Shown here: in pieces, positions 7,855 through 17,386 of the stretch
How the letters are laid out: every line of letters starts with the position of its first letter
How positions within the stretch are numbered: the stretch's first letter is position 1
Source: Pseudomonas rhizophila
Lineage (GTDB): Bacteria > Pseudomonadota > Gammaproteobacteria > Pseudomonadales > Pseudomonadaceae
Direction: 5' to 3'
DNA length: 64,000 nucleotides
NCBI RefSeq assembly: GCF_003033885.1
Contig: NZ_CP024081.1
Location: 1,891,980-1,955,979 of the forward strand
Notes under the pieces: generated by a model
What the model was told of the DNA's origin: nothing
The model's database searches: none
Seen by the model: the letters and a program-made list of their open reading frames with translations, nothing else
Program-made: the position numbers and the translations under genes

Positions 7855-9222
7855 ATGCGCAAGATGATTCTGCAATGCGGCGCCCTGGCCCTGAGCCTGC
7901 TGGCCGCGAACGTGATGGCGGCAGTTTCGCCGGATGAAGCAAACAAATTGGGCACCAGCCTTACGCCGCTGGGCGCGGAAAAGGCAGGCAATGCCGATGG
8001 CTCGATTCCGGCCTGGACCGGTGGCATCGCCAAAAACGCCGGGGCGGTGGACAGCAAAGGCTTTCTGGCCGATCCCTTTGCCGGGGAAAAACCGCTGTTC
8101 ACCATCACCGCCGAGACCGTGGACAAGTACAAGGACAAGCTTTCCGAAGGCCAGATAGCGATGTTCAAGCGCTATCCGCAAACCTACAAGATTCCGGTCT
8201 ATCCGACCCATCGTAGTGTCTCGCTACCGCCCGAGATCTACGAGTCGGCCAGGCGCAGCGCCCTCAACGTCACCACCATCAATGACGGCAACGGCCTGGC
8301 CAATTTCACCGGTAACCGTTACTACGCATTCCCGATCCCCAAGAACGGCGTGGAAGTGCTGTGGAACCACGTCACCCGCTATCACGGCGGCAACGTGCGG
8401 CGCATCATCACCCAGGCCACCCCACAAACCAACGGCAGCTTCACCCCGATCCGCTTCGAAGAAGAGATCGCCGTGCCGTTTCTGATCAAAGACGCCGATC
8501 CGGAAAAGGCCAGCAATGTGCTGACCTATTTCAAACAGTCGGTCACCGCGCCGGCACGTCTGGCCGGTAACGTGCTGCTGGTGCATGAAACGCTTGACCA
8601 GGTGAAGGAGCCGCGCCTGGCCTGGATCTACAACGCCGGCCAGCGCCGTGTGCGTCGCGCCCCGCAAGTGGCCTACGACGGCCCGGGCACCGCCGCTGAC
8701 GGGTTGCGTACCTCCGATAACTTCGACCTGTTCTCCGGCGCGCCGGACCGCTACGACTGGAAGTTGGTGGGGAAGAAGGAAATGTACATCCCCTACAACA
8801 GCTACAAACTGGATTCCCCCAGCCTCAAGTATGACGACGTGATCAAGGCCGGCCACATCAATCAGGATCTGACCCGCTATGAACTGCATCGGGTCTGGGA
8901 AGTGGTCGGTACGGTCAAGCCAAACGAACGTCACATCTACGCCAAGCGCCACATGTATTTCGATGAAGACAGCTGGCAGGCGGCACTGGTGGATCACTAC
9001 GACGGTCGCGGTCAACTGTGGCGGGTGGCCGAAGGTCATGCCCAGTTCTACTACGCCAACCAGAATCCGGGCTACACCCTTGAGGCGCTCTACGACATCA
9101 TCGCCGGCCGCTACATCGCGCTGGGGATGAAGAACGAAGAGAAGCGCAGCTACGAGTACGGTTTCGAAGCCAGGGCTGCTGACTTCACGCCAGCGGCGCT
9201 GCGCTCGACGGGAGTTCGTTAA
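7855..9222 (+). CDS. DUF1329 periplasmic/outer-membrane protein
   Basis: A 455-residue protein with a clear signal peptide (MRKMILQCGALALSLLAANVMAA). It starts with the family's typical SPDEANKLGTSLTPLGAEKAGN and contains QRRVRRAPQVAYD and DRYDWKLVGKKEMYIPYN, the conserved core of DUF1329. AAGGA lies 10 nt before ATG 7855. It is the second gene of the DUF1302-DUF1329 operon. Family members have a LolB/LolA-like fold in related proteins, and a role in handling lipids at the outer membrane has been proposed. The RND/MMPL exporter and YCF48 protein often found with this pair are absent here. It ends 49 bp before a strong terminator. Confidence 0.88.
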   Translation: MRKMILQCGALALSLLAANVMAAVSPDEANKLGTSLTPLGAEKAGNADGSIPAWTGGIAKNAGAVDSKGFLADPFAGEKPLFTITAETVDKYKDKLSEGQIAMFKRYPQTYKIPVYPTHRSVSLPPEIYESARRSALNVTTINDGNGLANFTGNRYYAFPIPKNGVEVLWNHVTRYHGGNVRRIITQATPQTNGSFTPIRFEEEIAVPFLIKDADPEKASNVLTYFKQSVTAPARLAGNVLLVHETLDQVKEPRLAWIYNAGQRRVRRAPQVAYDGPGTAADGLRTSDNFDLFSGAPDRYDWKLVGKKEMYIPYNSYKLDSPSLKYDDVIKAGHINQDLTRYELHRVWEVVGTVKPNERHIYAKRHMYFDEDSWQAALVDHYDGRGQLWRVAEGHAQFYYANQNPGYTLEALYDIIAGRYIALGMKNEEKRSYEYGFEARAADFTPAALRSTGVR

Positions 9223-9270
9223 GACCTGGCGGTTTGAAGCTGACTGTGGCTGCCGTTAGATAATCGTGAG

Positions 9271-9300
9271 GACCGGCAATCGATTTGCCGGTCTTTTTTT
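9271..9300 (+). terminator. Rho-independent terminator after DUF1302-DUF1329
   Basis: GACCGGCAA at 9271-9279 pairs with TTGCCGGTC at 9285-9293, followed by seven T. It closes the two-gene operon and separates it from the MalT-like regulator. Confidence 0.9.
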
Positions 9301-9389
9301 ATGGGCGCCAATCAGCGCGCTGAATACTTCTCCAAAGGTGAGCGCCACAGGACTAGGGTGATGAAACAATAATAAACTGGACTTCGCAC

Positions 9390-11942
9390 ATGACCGCCAT
9401 GACCCCGTGTCCGGACCGTCCTGGATTGCTGCCCCGCCTGTCTTCGACCCATGTGCCGCGCAGGTCCTTGAGCGAGCCCTTGCTGGCCTCCGAGGCGCGG
9501 GTAAAACTGCTTTGCGCACCGGCGGGCAGTGGCAAGAGTGCGTTGTTCGCTGAGTGTTTCCTGCAAGCCCCCGCCGCTTGCCGGTTGCATTGGTTGCCGC
9601 TTGGGGGCGCAATGCTGGACGCGGCGCAAATGTGCGAGCGGCTGGCGCAGACCCTCGGGCTGCCGTTGCTGGATGAAGGGGGGCTGCTGGCTCACCTGGC
9701 GGGCTTGCAAGCACCGACCTGGCTGTTCCTGGATGATTACTGTCGGGTACCCAACCCCGAGCTGGATCAGTTTCTCGATCGTCTGTTGAGCATCAGCAGT
9801 CCGGCGCTTCACCTTTGGTTGAATGGTCGCCGTCGTCCTCACTGTAACTGGCCGCGCCTGCTACTTGATGACGAACTGCATGAGTTCGATGCCCAGGCGC
9901 TGGTCTTCACCCATGACGATGTCCAGCAATTGCTCAAACATTTGCCCGGTCCCCAGGGCGCTCGCACCGCGCGCGAGGTGATACAGCGCAGTGGCGGTTG
10001 GTGCGCCGGGGTGCGTATCGCCCTGCTTGAACGTTGTGAATGGGCGCGCAGCCACGCGTCGCCGGGGCGGCCCGGGACCCTGCATGACTACCTTGAATAT
10101 GAGCTGTTCAGTACGCTGACCCCGGACCTGGCACAGGCCTGGCGAGTGCTGGCGCATCTGCCGCGCTTCAATGCCCGGCTCTGCGAGCATCTGTTTGGTG
10201 ACACGGTGGGCGCCGAATGCCTGCCCTTGTTGTTGGACCTGGGCTGTTTTATCGAACCGTGGGAGCAGTCTTCGGACTGGTTGCAGATTTTCCCGGCGCT
10301 GGCCCGACTGGTGCGTGATGAGCCCTGGCCGCAGGGACGCTCCTGGCATCGCCGGGCTTGCCAGTGGTTTGCCGCCGAGCAGGATTGGCAAATGGCATTC
10401 GAGCAGGCCATGCATGCGCAAGAGTTCGAGGCTGCCGTCAGTTTCCTGCAGCATCTGAATTTTGAACATGTACTGCAGCGCAGCAACGTGACGCTGTTGC
10501 TGAAGCTGCATGATCAACAAGGTGAAGCGCTGACACTCGGTACACCGCAATCGGTGGGGTTGGTCACGGCTGCGTTGCTGTTCGCCGGACGCTTCGATCA
10601 GGCATCGGTGTGCATCGACCAACTGGCCAGGTTCATGCCGCAACCTTCGGCCTGCCTGCAGCGGCAACTGCTGGCCCGGTGGCAGGTTCTGCTGGGCTGG
10701 CTGCTGCACCTTTCGGGGGATGGCGAGCAGTCCCGCGAGCACTTGCTCCAGGCCCAGGCGAGCCTCGACCCAGAGGCCTGGGCCTTGCACCTGTTGTGCC
10801 AGTTGGGGCTGACACAGCAGGCACTGCTCAAGGGGGAACTGGCCACTGCGCAATGGATCAACCGCCAGGCCCTGTGCCTGGCGCGCGCCCAAGGCTCACT
10901 GGTCTTCGAGGGCTTGCTGGAACTGGATCACGCCCAAGTCCTGGAGCAACGCGGAGCTCCTCACCGGGCCGATCATCTGTTGAGCGCAGTTCAGGGGTTG
11001 CTCGATAAGCCTGGCCAGGACTTTTCTGCCTTGCTGGGACGTATTGCCTTGCGCCGTGGCCGTCTGGCTTTGCGCATGGGGTTGGCCGAGCAGGCTGCCG
11101 AGCAGTTCCAGGCGGGCCTGGAAACGGGCCTGCATTGCCAGGACAAACAAGTGCTTTATGGTTTTCTCGGCAAGGCCACCCTGGCGGCCAATGGCGGCGA
11201 CTATGGCGAGGCTTTCCTGCAACTGCGCGATGCCGAGCGGATCATGCAACAGCGGCACATCCCCGACACGGTGTACCGTGGCGTGCTGTTGCAAACCAGT
11301 TGCCAGTTCTGGCTGCAACAGGGACGCCCGGAACTGGCCCTCGAGGCCCTGACCCGAGTCTTGCGTCATTTTCGCGGGCCGCAGGCCAAGCATGCCCCAC
11401 CTGCGACCCTGGAGTTGATTCCTCGGCTTGAGTACCTGCTGGTGCTGACCGAGGTTTATCTGCATCGGGCGCAAGACCCTCAAGCGCAACTCAAGGCAAT
11501 GATCGCCCGGGCACAGCACTGTGAAATGCATGGCCTGGAGACCGAACTGTATCTGGCGCTGGCTGAAGTCGTCTGGCTGTCCGCTGATCGTTCCCAGGCA
11601 CGATCGCTTGTGCAAGAGGGCCTCAAGCGAGTTGCCTGTTGGCGCGCCCAGCAAGCCTTGTGCGAGTTACGCGCGCGTCAGCCCGATCTGTTGGGCTGGG
11701 CGCAATCGGCTGAGCACATCGAGCAGCCGGCGGTGGCAGTCGAAGACACGTTGTTGAGTCATCGAGAATTGGAAGTGCTGGAGCTCATTGCGCAGGGCTA
11801 TTCAAATCAGCAGATTGCCGAACGTTTGTTCATATCCTTGCACACGGTAAAAACCCATTCGCGGCGGATACACAGCAAGTTAGGCGTTCAGCGGCGCACG
11901 CAGGCGGTCGCCAAGGCCAAAGTCATGGGCGTTATGAGATAA
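9390..11942 (+). CDS. MalT-like LuxR-family transcriptional regulator
   Basis: An 850-residue STAND-type regulator. A P-loop APAGSGKS lies at residues 43-50 and a Walker-B-like WLFLDDYC near 110-120. A long helical, TPR-like region fills about 350-770. A LuxR helix-turn-helix closes the protein ([20 protein letters not shown], then [20 protein letters not shown]). MalT-type proteins bind ATP and an inducer, oligomerise and activate transcription. It lies just downstream of the DUF1302-DUF1329 operon in the same direction and is a good candidate for its regulator, though the terminator at 9271 makes it a separate unit. The Shine-Dalgarno before 9390 is weak; ATG 9399 is an alternative start. 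Confidence 0.88.
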   Translation: MTAMTPCPDRPGLLPRLSSTHVPRRSLSEPLLASEARVKLLCAPAGSGKSALFAECFLQAPAACRLHWLPLGGAMLDAAQMCERLAQTLGLPLLDEGGLLAHLAGLQAPTWLFLDDYCRVPNPELDQFLDRLLSISSPALHLWLNGRRRPHCNWPRLLLDDELHEFDAQALVFTHDDVQQLLKHLPGPQGARTAREVIQRSGGWCAGVRIALLERCEWARSHASPGRPGTLHDYLEYELFSTLTPDLAQAWRVLAHLPRFNARLCEHLFGDTVGAECLPLLLDLGCFIEPWEQSSDWLQIFPALARLVRDEPWPQGRSWHRRACQWFAAEQDWQMAFEQAMHAQEFEAAVSFLQHLNFEHVLQRSNVTLLLKLHDQQGEALTLGTPQSVGLVTAALLFAGRFDQASVCIDQLARFMPQPSACLQRQLLARWQVLLGWLLHLSGDGEQSREHLLQAQASLDPEAWALHLLCQLGLTQQALLKGELATAQWINRQALCLARAQGSLVFEGLLELDHAQVLEQRGAPHRADHLLSAVQGLLDKPGQDFSALLGRIALRRGRLALRMGLAEQAAEQFQAGLETGLHCQDKQVLYGFLGKATLAANGGDYGEAFLQLRDAERIMQQRHIPDTVYRGVLLQTSCQFWLQQGRPELALEALTRVLRHFRGPQAKHAPPATLELIPRLEYLLVLTEVYLHRAQDPQAQLKAMIARAQHCEMHGLETELYLALAEVVWLSADRSQARSLVQEGLKRVACWRAQQALCELRARQPDLLGWAQSAEHIEQPAVAVEDTLLSHRELEVLELIAQGYSNQQIAERLFISLHTVKTHSRRIHSKLGVQRRTQAVAKAKVMGVMR

Positions 11943-12008
11943 AGAATTCCCAAGGGCAAGACGATTAGCTGCCACCGCTACGTATCACCGCTCACATCAA
12001 TGGTGTGA

Positions 12009-12821
12009 TCAGGATTGGCCCGTTGGCTGATCCGATCCTGCGCCTGCCTCATACCCCATCCGCCAGCTCACGGCCCGGGTCGCCGCCAGCAGTCGTTGTG
12101 CCGCCGGGCCGTTTTCGTCGGCATGGAACAGGGAAGTCGGGCCGACAATGGTCATCACCGCCGTCACTTGGCCGACAGCATTGAATACCGGGGCTGACAG
12201 GGCATCCACGCCGGGCATCAGCAAGCCATGCACATGGTGCAGGCCGCGACTGCGTATTTGCTGGCACAGGGTGGCATAGGCCTGGTCGTCGGCCAGGGCG
12301 TGGGCGGTGGAAGCGCTCACTTCCTGTTCGCGCAAGCCGATCGTTTCGCGCGTCGGCAGGTAGGCGCTGAACACCAGCCCCGTGGACGAGCTGAGCAGCG
12401 GCAATACCGACCCCAGTTGCGTCACCACGGTCACTGCCCGTATGGCGGGTTCGATCCGAACGACGGTGGCGCCGTGATTGCCCCACACCGCCAGGAAACA
12501 GGTTTCGTTCAAGTCATCGCGCAGTTCGGCCAAGGGCAGGGCGGCCACTTGCAACACGTCCATGCCGTTCAACGCCGCCAGGCCCACGCGCAAGGCTTCG
12601 CGCCCGAGGCCGTAGTGGTTGGTGGACGTGTTCTGTTCAGCGAAACCGCTGGCGATCAAGGCCTGCAGGTACCGATGAACCTTGCTCGCCGGCATTTGCA
12701 CGTGTTCGGCCAGACGCGACAGCGACGTGGAGGGCGACAGTTCGGCCAGGGCCTTGAGGATGTCGGTGCCGACTTCGGCCGAGCGGACTTTCTGTTTACC
12801 GTTGCTGAGCGGGGTTTCCAT
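12009..12821 (-). CDS. hmgR: IclR-family regulator of homogentisate catabolism
   Basis: A 270-residue IclR protein. The winged helix-turn-helix is at about 15-75 (SLSRLAEHVQMPASKVHRYL) and the IclR effector-binding domain at about 95-260. It is divergent from hmgA with 163 bp between, the arrangement of HmgR in P. putida, where it represses hmgABC and is released by homogentisate. The shared intergenic region carries three AATTACG half-sites. The name is given from family plus position. The protein keeps all expected parts and shows nothing odd. Confidence 0.88.
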   Translation of the reverse strand: METPLSNGKQKVRSAEVGTDILKALAELSPSTSLSRLAEHVQMPASKVHRYLQALIASGFAEQNTSTNHYGLGREALRVGLAALNGMDVLQVAALPLAELRDDLNETCFLAVWGNHGATVVRIEPAIRAVTVVTQLGSVLPLLSSSTGLVFSAYLPTRETIGLREQEVSASTAHALADDQAYATLCQQIRSRGLHHVHGLLMPGVDALSAPVFNAVGQVTAVMTIVGPTSLFHADENGPAAQRLLAATRAVSWRMGYEAGAGSDQPTGQS

Positions 12822-12881
12822 GGAGGCGCTGAGTCCAGAGGCGAATGGGCGTCTTTATAGCTTGACGGTCGCTGTCGAGCA

Positions 12882-12908
12882 AATTACGTTATGCGTAATT
12901 GAATTACG
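12882..12908. promoter_or_regulatory. Candidate HmgR operator
   Basis: AATTACG at 12882-12888 and its inverse CGTAATT at 12894-12900 form a palindrome with a 5-bp centre. A third AATTACG follows at 12902-12908, about two helical turns after the first. The cluster lies midway between hmgR and hmgA, where the HmgR operator should be. Confidence 0.6.
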
Positions 12909-12984
12909 ATAAAAATAACCTGTGCGCCTGACGTTTCTTCGTGGAACGACGAGGTCGTACCCAGTCCTGTGTTCAGGAGGCTCC

Positions 12985-14289
12985 ATGACCCTCGATTCCA
13001 CAGTGTCGGACCTGGCTTATCAGTCAGGCTTTGGCAATGAATTTGCCAGCGAGGCGCTGCCCGGCGCCTTGCCCGTTGGCCAGAACTCCCCGCAAAAAGC
13101 CCCTTACGGTCTCTATGCCGAATTATTCTCCGGCACTGCCTTCACCATGGTTCGCAGCGAAGCGCGGCGGACCTGGATGTATCGCATCCGGCCTTCGGCC
13201 AATCATCCGGCCTTCGTCAAGCTTGAACATCAGATAGCGGGCGGTCCTCTGGGTGAGGTCACGCCCAATCGCCTGCGCTGGAACCCGTTGGATATTCCTG
13301 CCGAGCCAACCGATTTCATCGATGGACTGGTGCGCATGGCGGCCAATGCCGGCTCGGACAAACCGGCCGGTATCAGCGTCTACCACTACCGCGCCAACCG
13401 TTCCATGGAACGGGTGTTCTTCAACGCTGACGGGGAATGGCTGATCGTGCCGCAGCTGGGACGGCTGCGGATCGCCACCGAGCTGGGCGTGCTGGAACTG
13501 GCGCCGCTGGAAATTGCCGTGATCCCCCGGGGCCTGAAATTTCGCGTCGAGCTGATTGATCCACAAGCCCGCGGCTATATCGCCGAAAACCATGGCGCGC
13601 CGTTGCGCCTGCCGGACCTTGGGCCGATCGGCAGCAACGGCCTGGCCAACCCGCGGGATTTCCTGGCGCCGGTCGCTCATTACGAAAACCTCGCCCGACC
13701 GACTGCGCTGGTGCAGAAATTCCTCGGTGAGATGTGGGGTTGCGAGCTGGATCATTCGCCCTTCGATGTGGTGGCCTGGCATGGCAACAACGTGCCTTAC
13801 AAATATGACCTGCGCCGTTTCAACACCATCGGTACGGTCAGCTTCGACCACCCGGACCCGTCGATCTTCACCGTATTGACCTCACCCACCAGCGTCCACG
13901 GCCTGGCCAATCTCGATTTCGTGATCTTCCCGCCGCGCTGGATGGTCGCGGAAAACACCTTCCGTCCGCCGTGGTTCCATCGCAACCTGATGAATGAATT
14001 CATGGGCCTGATCCAGGGCGCCTACGATGCCAAGGCCGAAGGTTTCCTGCCCGGCGGCGCCTCCTTGCACAGTTGCATGAGTGCCCATGGCCCGGACGGC
14101 GAGACCTGCACCAAGGCGATCAACGCCGAGCTGACGCCTGCGAAAATCGACAACACCATGGCCTTCATGTTCGAAACCAGCCAGGTCCTGCGCCCGAGCC
14201 GTTTCGCCCTGGACTGCCCACAATTGCAAACTGACTACGACGCCTGCTGGGCCTCGCTGCCGGTCACTTTCGACCCGACCCGGAGATAA
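12985..14289 (+). CDS. hmgA: Homogentisate 1,2-dioxygenase
   Basis: A 434-residue non-heme iron dioxygenase that opens the homogentisate ring to maleylacetoacetate, the central step of tyrosine and phenylalanine breakdown. The start at 12985 follows a perfect AGGAGG; a longer frame back to 12922 is not needed and would exceed the family length. Family landmarks are [13 protein letters not shown] at the N-terminus, [20 protein letters not shown], and [11 protein letters not shown]. It heads hmgA-fahA-maiA, with fahA starting 4 bp after its stop. Regulation by the divergent HmgR is expected. Loss of this gene would give brown pyomelanin-producing colonies; here it looks intact. Confidence 0.97.
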   Translation: MTLDSTVSDLAYQSGFGNEFASEALPGALPVGQNSPQKAPYGLYAELFSGTAFTMVRSEARRTWMYRIRPSANHPAFVKLEHQIAGGPLGEVTPNRLRWNPLDIPAEPTDFIDGLVRMAANAGSDKPAGISVYHYRANRSMERVFFNADGEWLIVPQLGRLRIATELGVLELAPLEIAVIPRGLKFRVELIDPQARGYIAENHGAPLRLPDLGPIGSNGLANPRDFLAPVAHYENLARPTALVQKFLGEMWGCELDHSPFDVVAWHGNNVPYKYDLRRFNTIGTVSFDHPDPSIFTVLTSPTSVHGLANLDFVIFPPRWMVAENTFRPPWFHRNLMNEFMGLIQGAYDAKAEGFLPGGASLHSCMSAHGPDGETCTKAINAELTPAKIDNTMAFMFETSQVLRPSRFALDCPQLQTDYDACWASLPVTFDPTRR

Positions 14290-14292
14290 CCC

Positions 14293-15597
14293 ATGACTCA
14301 ACTTTCCCCTGCCCGTAGCTGGGTCGCCTCTGCCAATGGCCATGCCGACTTCCCGCTGCAGAACCTGCCGCTGGGCATCTTCAGTATCGATGACGGTGCT
14401 CCCCGTAGCGGCGTGGCGATTGGTGAGCAGATTTTCGATTTGCAGGCCGCGTTGCAGGCGGGCTTGTTTGACGGCGCGGCGCGCGAAGCCGTCGAAGCCA
14501 TGAAGGACGGCCAGTTGAATGCATTCTTCGACCTCGGCCGCAGCGCTCGGGTGGCCCTGCGTGAACGCTTGCTGGAGCTGCTGCGCGAAGACAGCTCGCT
14601 GCGGGGCAAGATCGAAGCCCAGGGCGCGAAACTGCTGGTCCGCGCAGCCGACTGCCAGATGCATTTGCCGGCCAGGATCAATGACTACACCGACTTCTAC
14701 GTCGGTATCGAACACGCGCAAAACGTCGGCAAGTTGTTCCGCCCCGACAATCCGCTGTTGCCCAACTACAAGTACGTCCCCATCGGTTATCACGGTCGCG
14801 CCTCGACCATTCGCCCGTCCGGTACCGACGTGCGTCGCCCCAAGGGTCAGACGCTGCCCGCCGGCCAGACCGAGCCGACCTTCGGCCCGTGCGCGCGACT
14901 GGACTATGAGCTGGAACTGGGCATCTGGATCGGCAAGGGCAACGCCTTGGGCGAACCCATCGCCATCGGTGATGCTGCCGAGCACATTGGCGGTTTCTGC
15001 CTGCTCAACGACTGGTCGGCCCGGGATATCCAGGCCTGGGAATACCAGCCGCTGGGGCCCTTTCTGTCCAAAAGCTTCCTGACCAGTATCTCGCCATGGG
15101 TGGTGACGGCCGAAGCCCTTGAACCGTTCCGTCGCCCACAACCGGCGCGTCCGGCAGGCGATCCGCAGCCGTTGCCATATCTGCTGGACAAGCGTGACCA
15201 GGCCGGTGGGGCCTTCGACATTGAACTGGAAGTCCTGCTGCTGACCGAAGCCATGCGCGAGCAGAACCTGCCGGCCCATCGCCTGACGTTGAGCAACACC
15301 CAGTACATGTACTGGACCGTAGCGCAGATGGTCGCCCACCACAGCGTCAATGGTTGCCAGTTGCAGGCCGGTGACCTGTTCGGTTCGGGCACCTTGTCGG
15401 GGCCTGAGAGCGGTCAGTTCGGCAGCCTGCTGGAGATTACCGAGGGCGGTAAAAAGCCAATCGAGCTGGCCTCTGGCGAAGTGCGCAAATTCCTTGAGGA
15501 CGGTGACGAGATCATCCTGCGGGCCCGTTGCCACCGCGAAGGTGTTGCGTCCATCGGCTTTGGCGAATGCCGGGGCAAGATCCTGCCGGCGCGGTGA
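14293..15597 (+). CDS. fahA: Fumarylacetoacetase
   Basis: A 434-residue fumarylacetoacetate hydrolase, which splits fumarylacetoacetate into fumarate and acetoacetate at the end of the homogentisate pathway. The N-terminal SH3-like domain covers about 1-115. The C-terminal catalytic domain carries DYTDFYVGIEHAQNVGKLF, the metal-binding region around YELELGIWIGKGNALGEP, and LLNDWSARDIQAWEY. Length matches the family. It is the second gene of the operon, 3 bp from hmgA and 10 bp from maiA. ATG 14293 follows GGAG. Confidence 0.97.
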   Translation: MTQLSPARSWVASANGHADFPLQNLPLGIFSIDDGAPRSGVAIGEQIFDLQAALQAGLFDGAAREAVEAMKDGQLNAFFDLGRSARVALRERLLELLREDSSLRGKIEAQGAKLLVRAADCQMHLPARINDYTDFYVGIEHAQNVGKLFRPDNPLLPNYKYVPIGYHGRASTIRPSGTDVRRPKGQTLPAGQTEPTFGPCARLDYELELGIWIGKGNALGEPIAIGDAAEHIGGFCLLNDWSARDIQAWEYQPLGPFLSKSFLTSISPWVVTAEALEPFRRPQPARPAGDPQPLPYLLDKRDQAGGAFDIELEVLLLTEAMREQNLPAHRLTLSNTQYMYWTVAQMVAHHSVNGCQLQAGDLFGSGTLSGPESGQFGSLLEITEGGKKPIELASGEVRKFLEDGDEIILRARCHREGVASIGFGECRGKILPAR

Positions 15598-15607
15598 GGG
15601 ACAGGGC

Positions 15608-16243
15608 ATGGAACTCTACACCTACTACCGCTCCACTTCGTCCTACCGGGTGCGCATTGCCCTGGCGCTCAAGGGCCTGGATTACCAGGCCCTGCCGGTC
15701 AACCTGATCGCTGCGCCTGGGGGCGAACATCGTCAGCCGGCCTATCTGGCGATCAACCCTCAGGGCCGGGTTCCGGCGCTGCGTACCGACGAAGGCGCGT
15801 TGCTGGTGCAGTCACCCGCCATCATCGAGTACCTGGAGGAGCGTTATCCACAGGTGCCGTTGCTCAGCGCCGACCTGACGGTTCGGGCTCATGAGCGAGG
15901 CGTCGCGGCATTGATCGGTTGCGATATTCATCCGCTGCACAACGTCAGCGTACTCAACCAGCTGCGGCAGTGGGGCCACGATGAAACGCAGGTGGCGCAG
16001 TGGATCGGGCATTGGATCAGCCAGGGACTGGCGGCGGTGGAACAGTTGATTGGGGATGACGGCTACTGCTTCGGTGCAGCACCCGGGGTCGCGGACGTGT
16101 ATCTGATCCCGCAGGTATACGCGGCAGAACGGTTCAATGTCTCCCTGGAGGCGTATCCACGGATCCGTCGCGTTGCGGCGTTGGCGGCTGCGCATCCAGC
16201 GTTTCAACAGGCGCATCCGGCAAATCAGCCTGATACACCTTGA
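15608..16243 (+). CDS. maiA: Maleylacetoacetate isomerase
   Basis: A 211-residue zeta-class glutathione S-transferase that converts maleylacetoacetate to fumarylacetoacetate using glutathione. The thioredoxin-like N-terminal domain begins MELYTYYRSTSSYRVRIALAL, with the zeta-class SSxR motif at residues 10-13. VPALRTDEGALLVQSPAIIEYLEE is the glutathione site, and the helical C-terminal domain starts near 90. The start at 15608 gives the normal family length; the open frame back to 15350 overlaps fahA and is not used. It is the third gene of the operon, 10 bp after fahA, followed by a REP pair. Confidence 0.96.
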   Translation: MELYTYYRSTSSYRVRIALALKGLDYQALPVNLIAAPGGEHRQPAYLAINPQGRVPALRTDEGALLVQSPAIIEYLEERYPQVPLLSADLTVRAHERGVAALIGCDIHPLHNVSVLNQLRQWGHDETQVAQWIGHWISQGLAAVEQLIGDDGYCFGAAPGVADVYLIPQVYAAERFNVSLEAYPRIRRVAALAAAHPAFQQAHPANQPDTP

Positions 16244-16250
16244 GCCCCCT

Positions 16251-16339
16251 GTGGGAGCGAACCTGTTCGCGATGGCGGTGGTTGAGCTTACAAACATGTT
16301 GTCTGACACACCGCTATCGCGAGCAGGCTCGCTCCCACC
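16251..16339. repeat. REP pair (REPIN)
   Basis: GTGGGAGCGAACCTGTTCGC (a slightly diverged unit) at 16251 onward faces the canonical TATCGCGAGCAGGCTCGCTC ending near 16339, about 45 bp apart. It lies between the convergent maiA and SirB1-family genes. Confidence 0.88.
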
Positions 16340-16396
16340 GAAGGAGAGGGGGCGAGCCGTTGGGTTACCACCTCGTCATCCGCGATCTACACCTGC

Positions 16397-17200
16397 TCAA
16401 TGCACAATTGAATTGGGCGGCAGATGCCCCAGCCGTTCCGTCAGCCGGATTCGCTGGATCGGGTCTTCGCTGAGCATCAGCGCGTGCTCCAAGTCGAATC
16501 GTTCGGCGTTGGGACAGTCGAGCCGTTGGTACAGGCTGGCGCGGGCCAGGTAATCGGCGGCGCTGGCGTTGCCCAGTTCAAGCACCCGTTCGGCGTCGAT
16601 CAGTGCAGCAATGTAGTCGTCGTTGGTCAGATGCAATTGGCGAAGATTGCGCGACAGGCGCTGGAGCATCTGCATGGGCTCGGCACTGACCAGGTGCTCG
16701 GCTTTGAGGGGCATGTTGGCGCCGTATTGGCGTTGCAGCAGTTCCCGACAGTCGTTGGGGTACAACCGGCGTCCGCCACACGGGTCGAGCAGATGATCGG
16801 CACCGGGGACCCGCAACAGGAAGTGACCGGGGAAATTGACACCGACCATCGGAATCTCCAGGCCACGAGCCAGCTCCAGGGCGATCAGGCCGAGGGCCAG
16901 GGGCTGTCCACGTTTACGCGTCAGCACCTTGTCGAGCAACGCGGCCCGTGGGCGCAGGGGCGTGAAATCGTCCTGGGCGAATCCAAGGTCATTGAGGCGG
17001 CGCAGCAAGGGTTGGCCCAGTTCGCTGACGGGCAGCATCGGCAGGTCATGGCTGACACGCTGTTGCAGATCCTTGAAATCGTTCAGCAACGCCGGTACGT
17101 CCACTTCGCGATCATGTTCGGCAGCAATCCACAACGCTGCTTCGAACAGCGCCGGTGGGGAGCGGTGCAGGCAATCAAAAAAGGCTTGGCGCGGTGTCAT
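16397..17200 (-). CDS. SirB1-family protein (transglutaminase-like, TPR)
   Basis: A 267-residue protein of the SirB1/transglutaminase-like family. Landmarks are VLTRKRGQPLALGLIALELARGL, NFPGHFLLRV and LLDPCGGRRLYPNDCRELL in the transglutaminase-like core, then a short TPR-like C-terminus (LERAGNASAADYLARASLYQRL-type helices). ATG 17200 follows GGAG by 6 nt; the frame open to 17329 is not supported. The family's biochemical role is poorly known; members often lack a full catalytic triad. It is divergent from the leucine-dehydrogenase-like gene and convergent with maiA. No signal peptide, so cytoplasmic. Confidence 0.85.
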   Translation of the reverse strand: MTPRQAFFDCLHRSPPALFEAALWIAAEHDREVDVPALLNDFKDLQQRVSHDLPMLPVSELGQPLLRRLNDLGFAQDDFTPLRPRAALLDKVLTRKRGQPLALGLIALELARGLEIPMVGVNFPGHFLLRVPGADHLLDPCGGRRLYPNDCRELLQRQYGANMPLKAEHLVSAEPMQMLQRLSRNLRQLHLTNDDYIAALIDAERVLELGNASAADYLARASLYQRLDCPNAERFDLEHALMLSEDPIQRIRLTERLGHLPPNSIVH

Positions 17201-17386
17201 CACAGTCTCCGGGCTATGCCTCGTTTTTAGCTCTGCTGCGGGCTTTCGTCCAGTCTCGTCCGGGGAAGGAATCAGGTTATGCCCAAAAGACTGGCCGTCC
17301 GGTCGACTTATTCCGGCGCGCTCCAGCAAATTTTGAGCGCACGCCTATACTGGCGGAACAAACAAAAGTGATTCGGGAGCCTGTCG

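Noticed and set aside
13882..15609. 575-residue frame antisense to hmgA and fahA
   Set aside because: Both sense genes are certain; long antisense frames are expected in GC-rich sequence.
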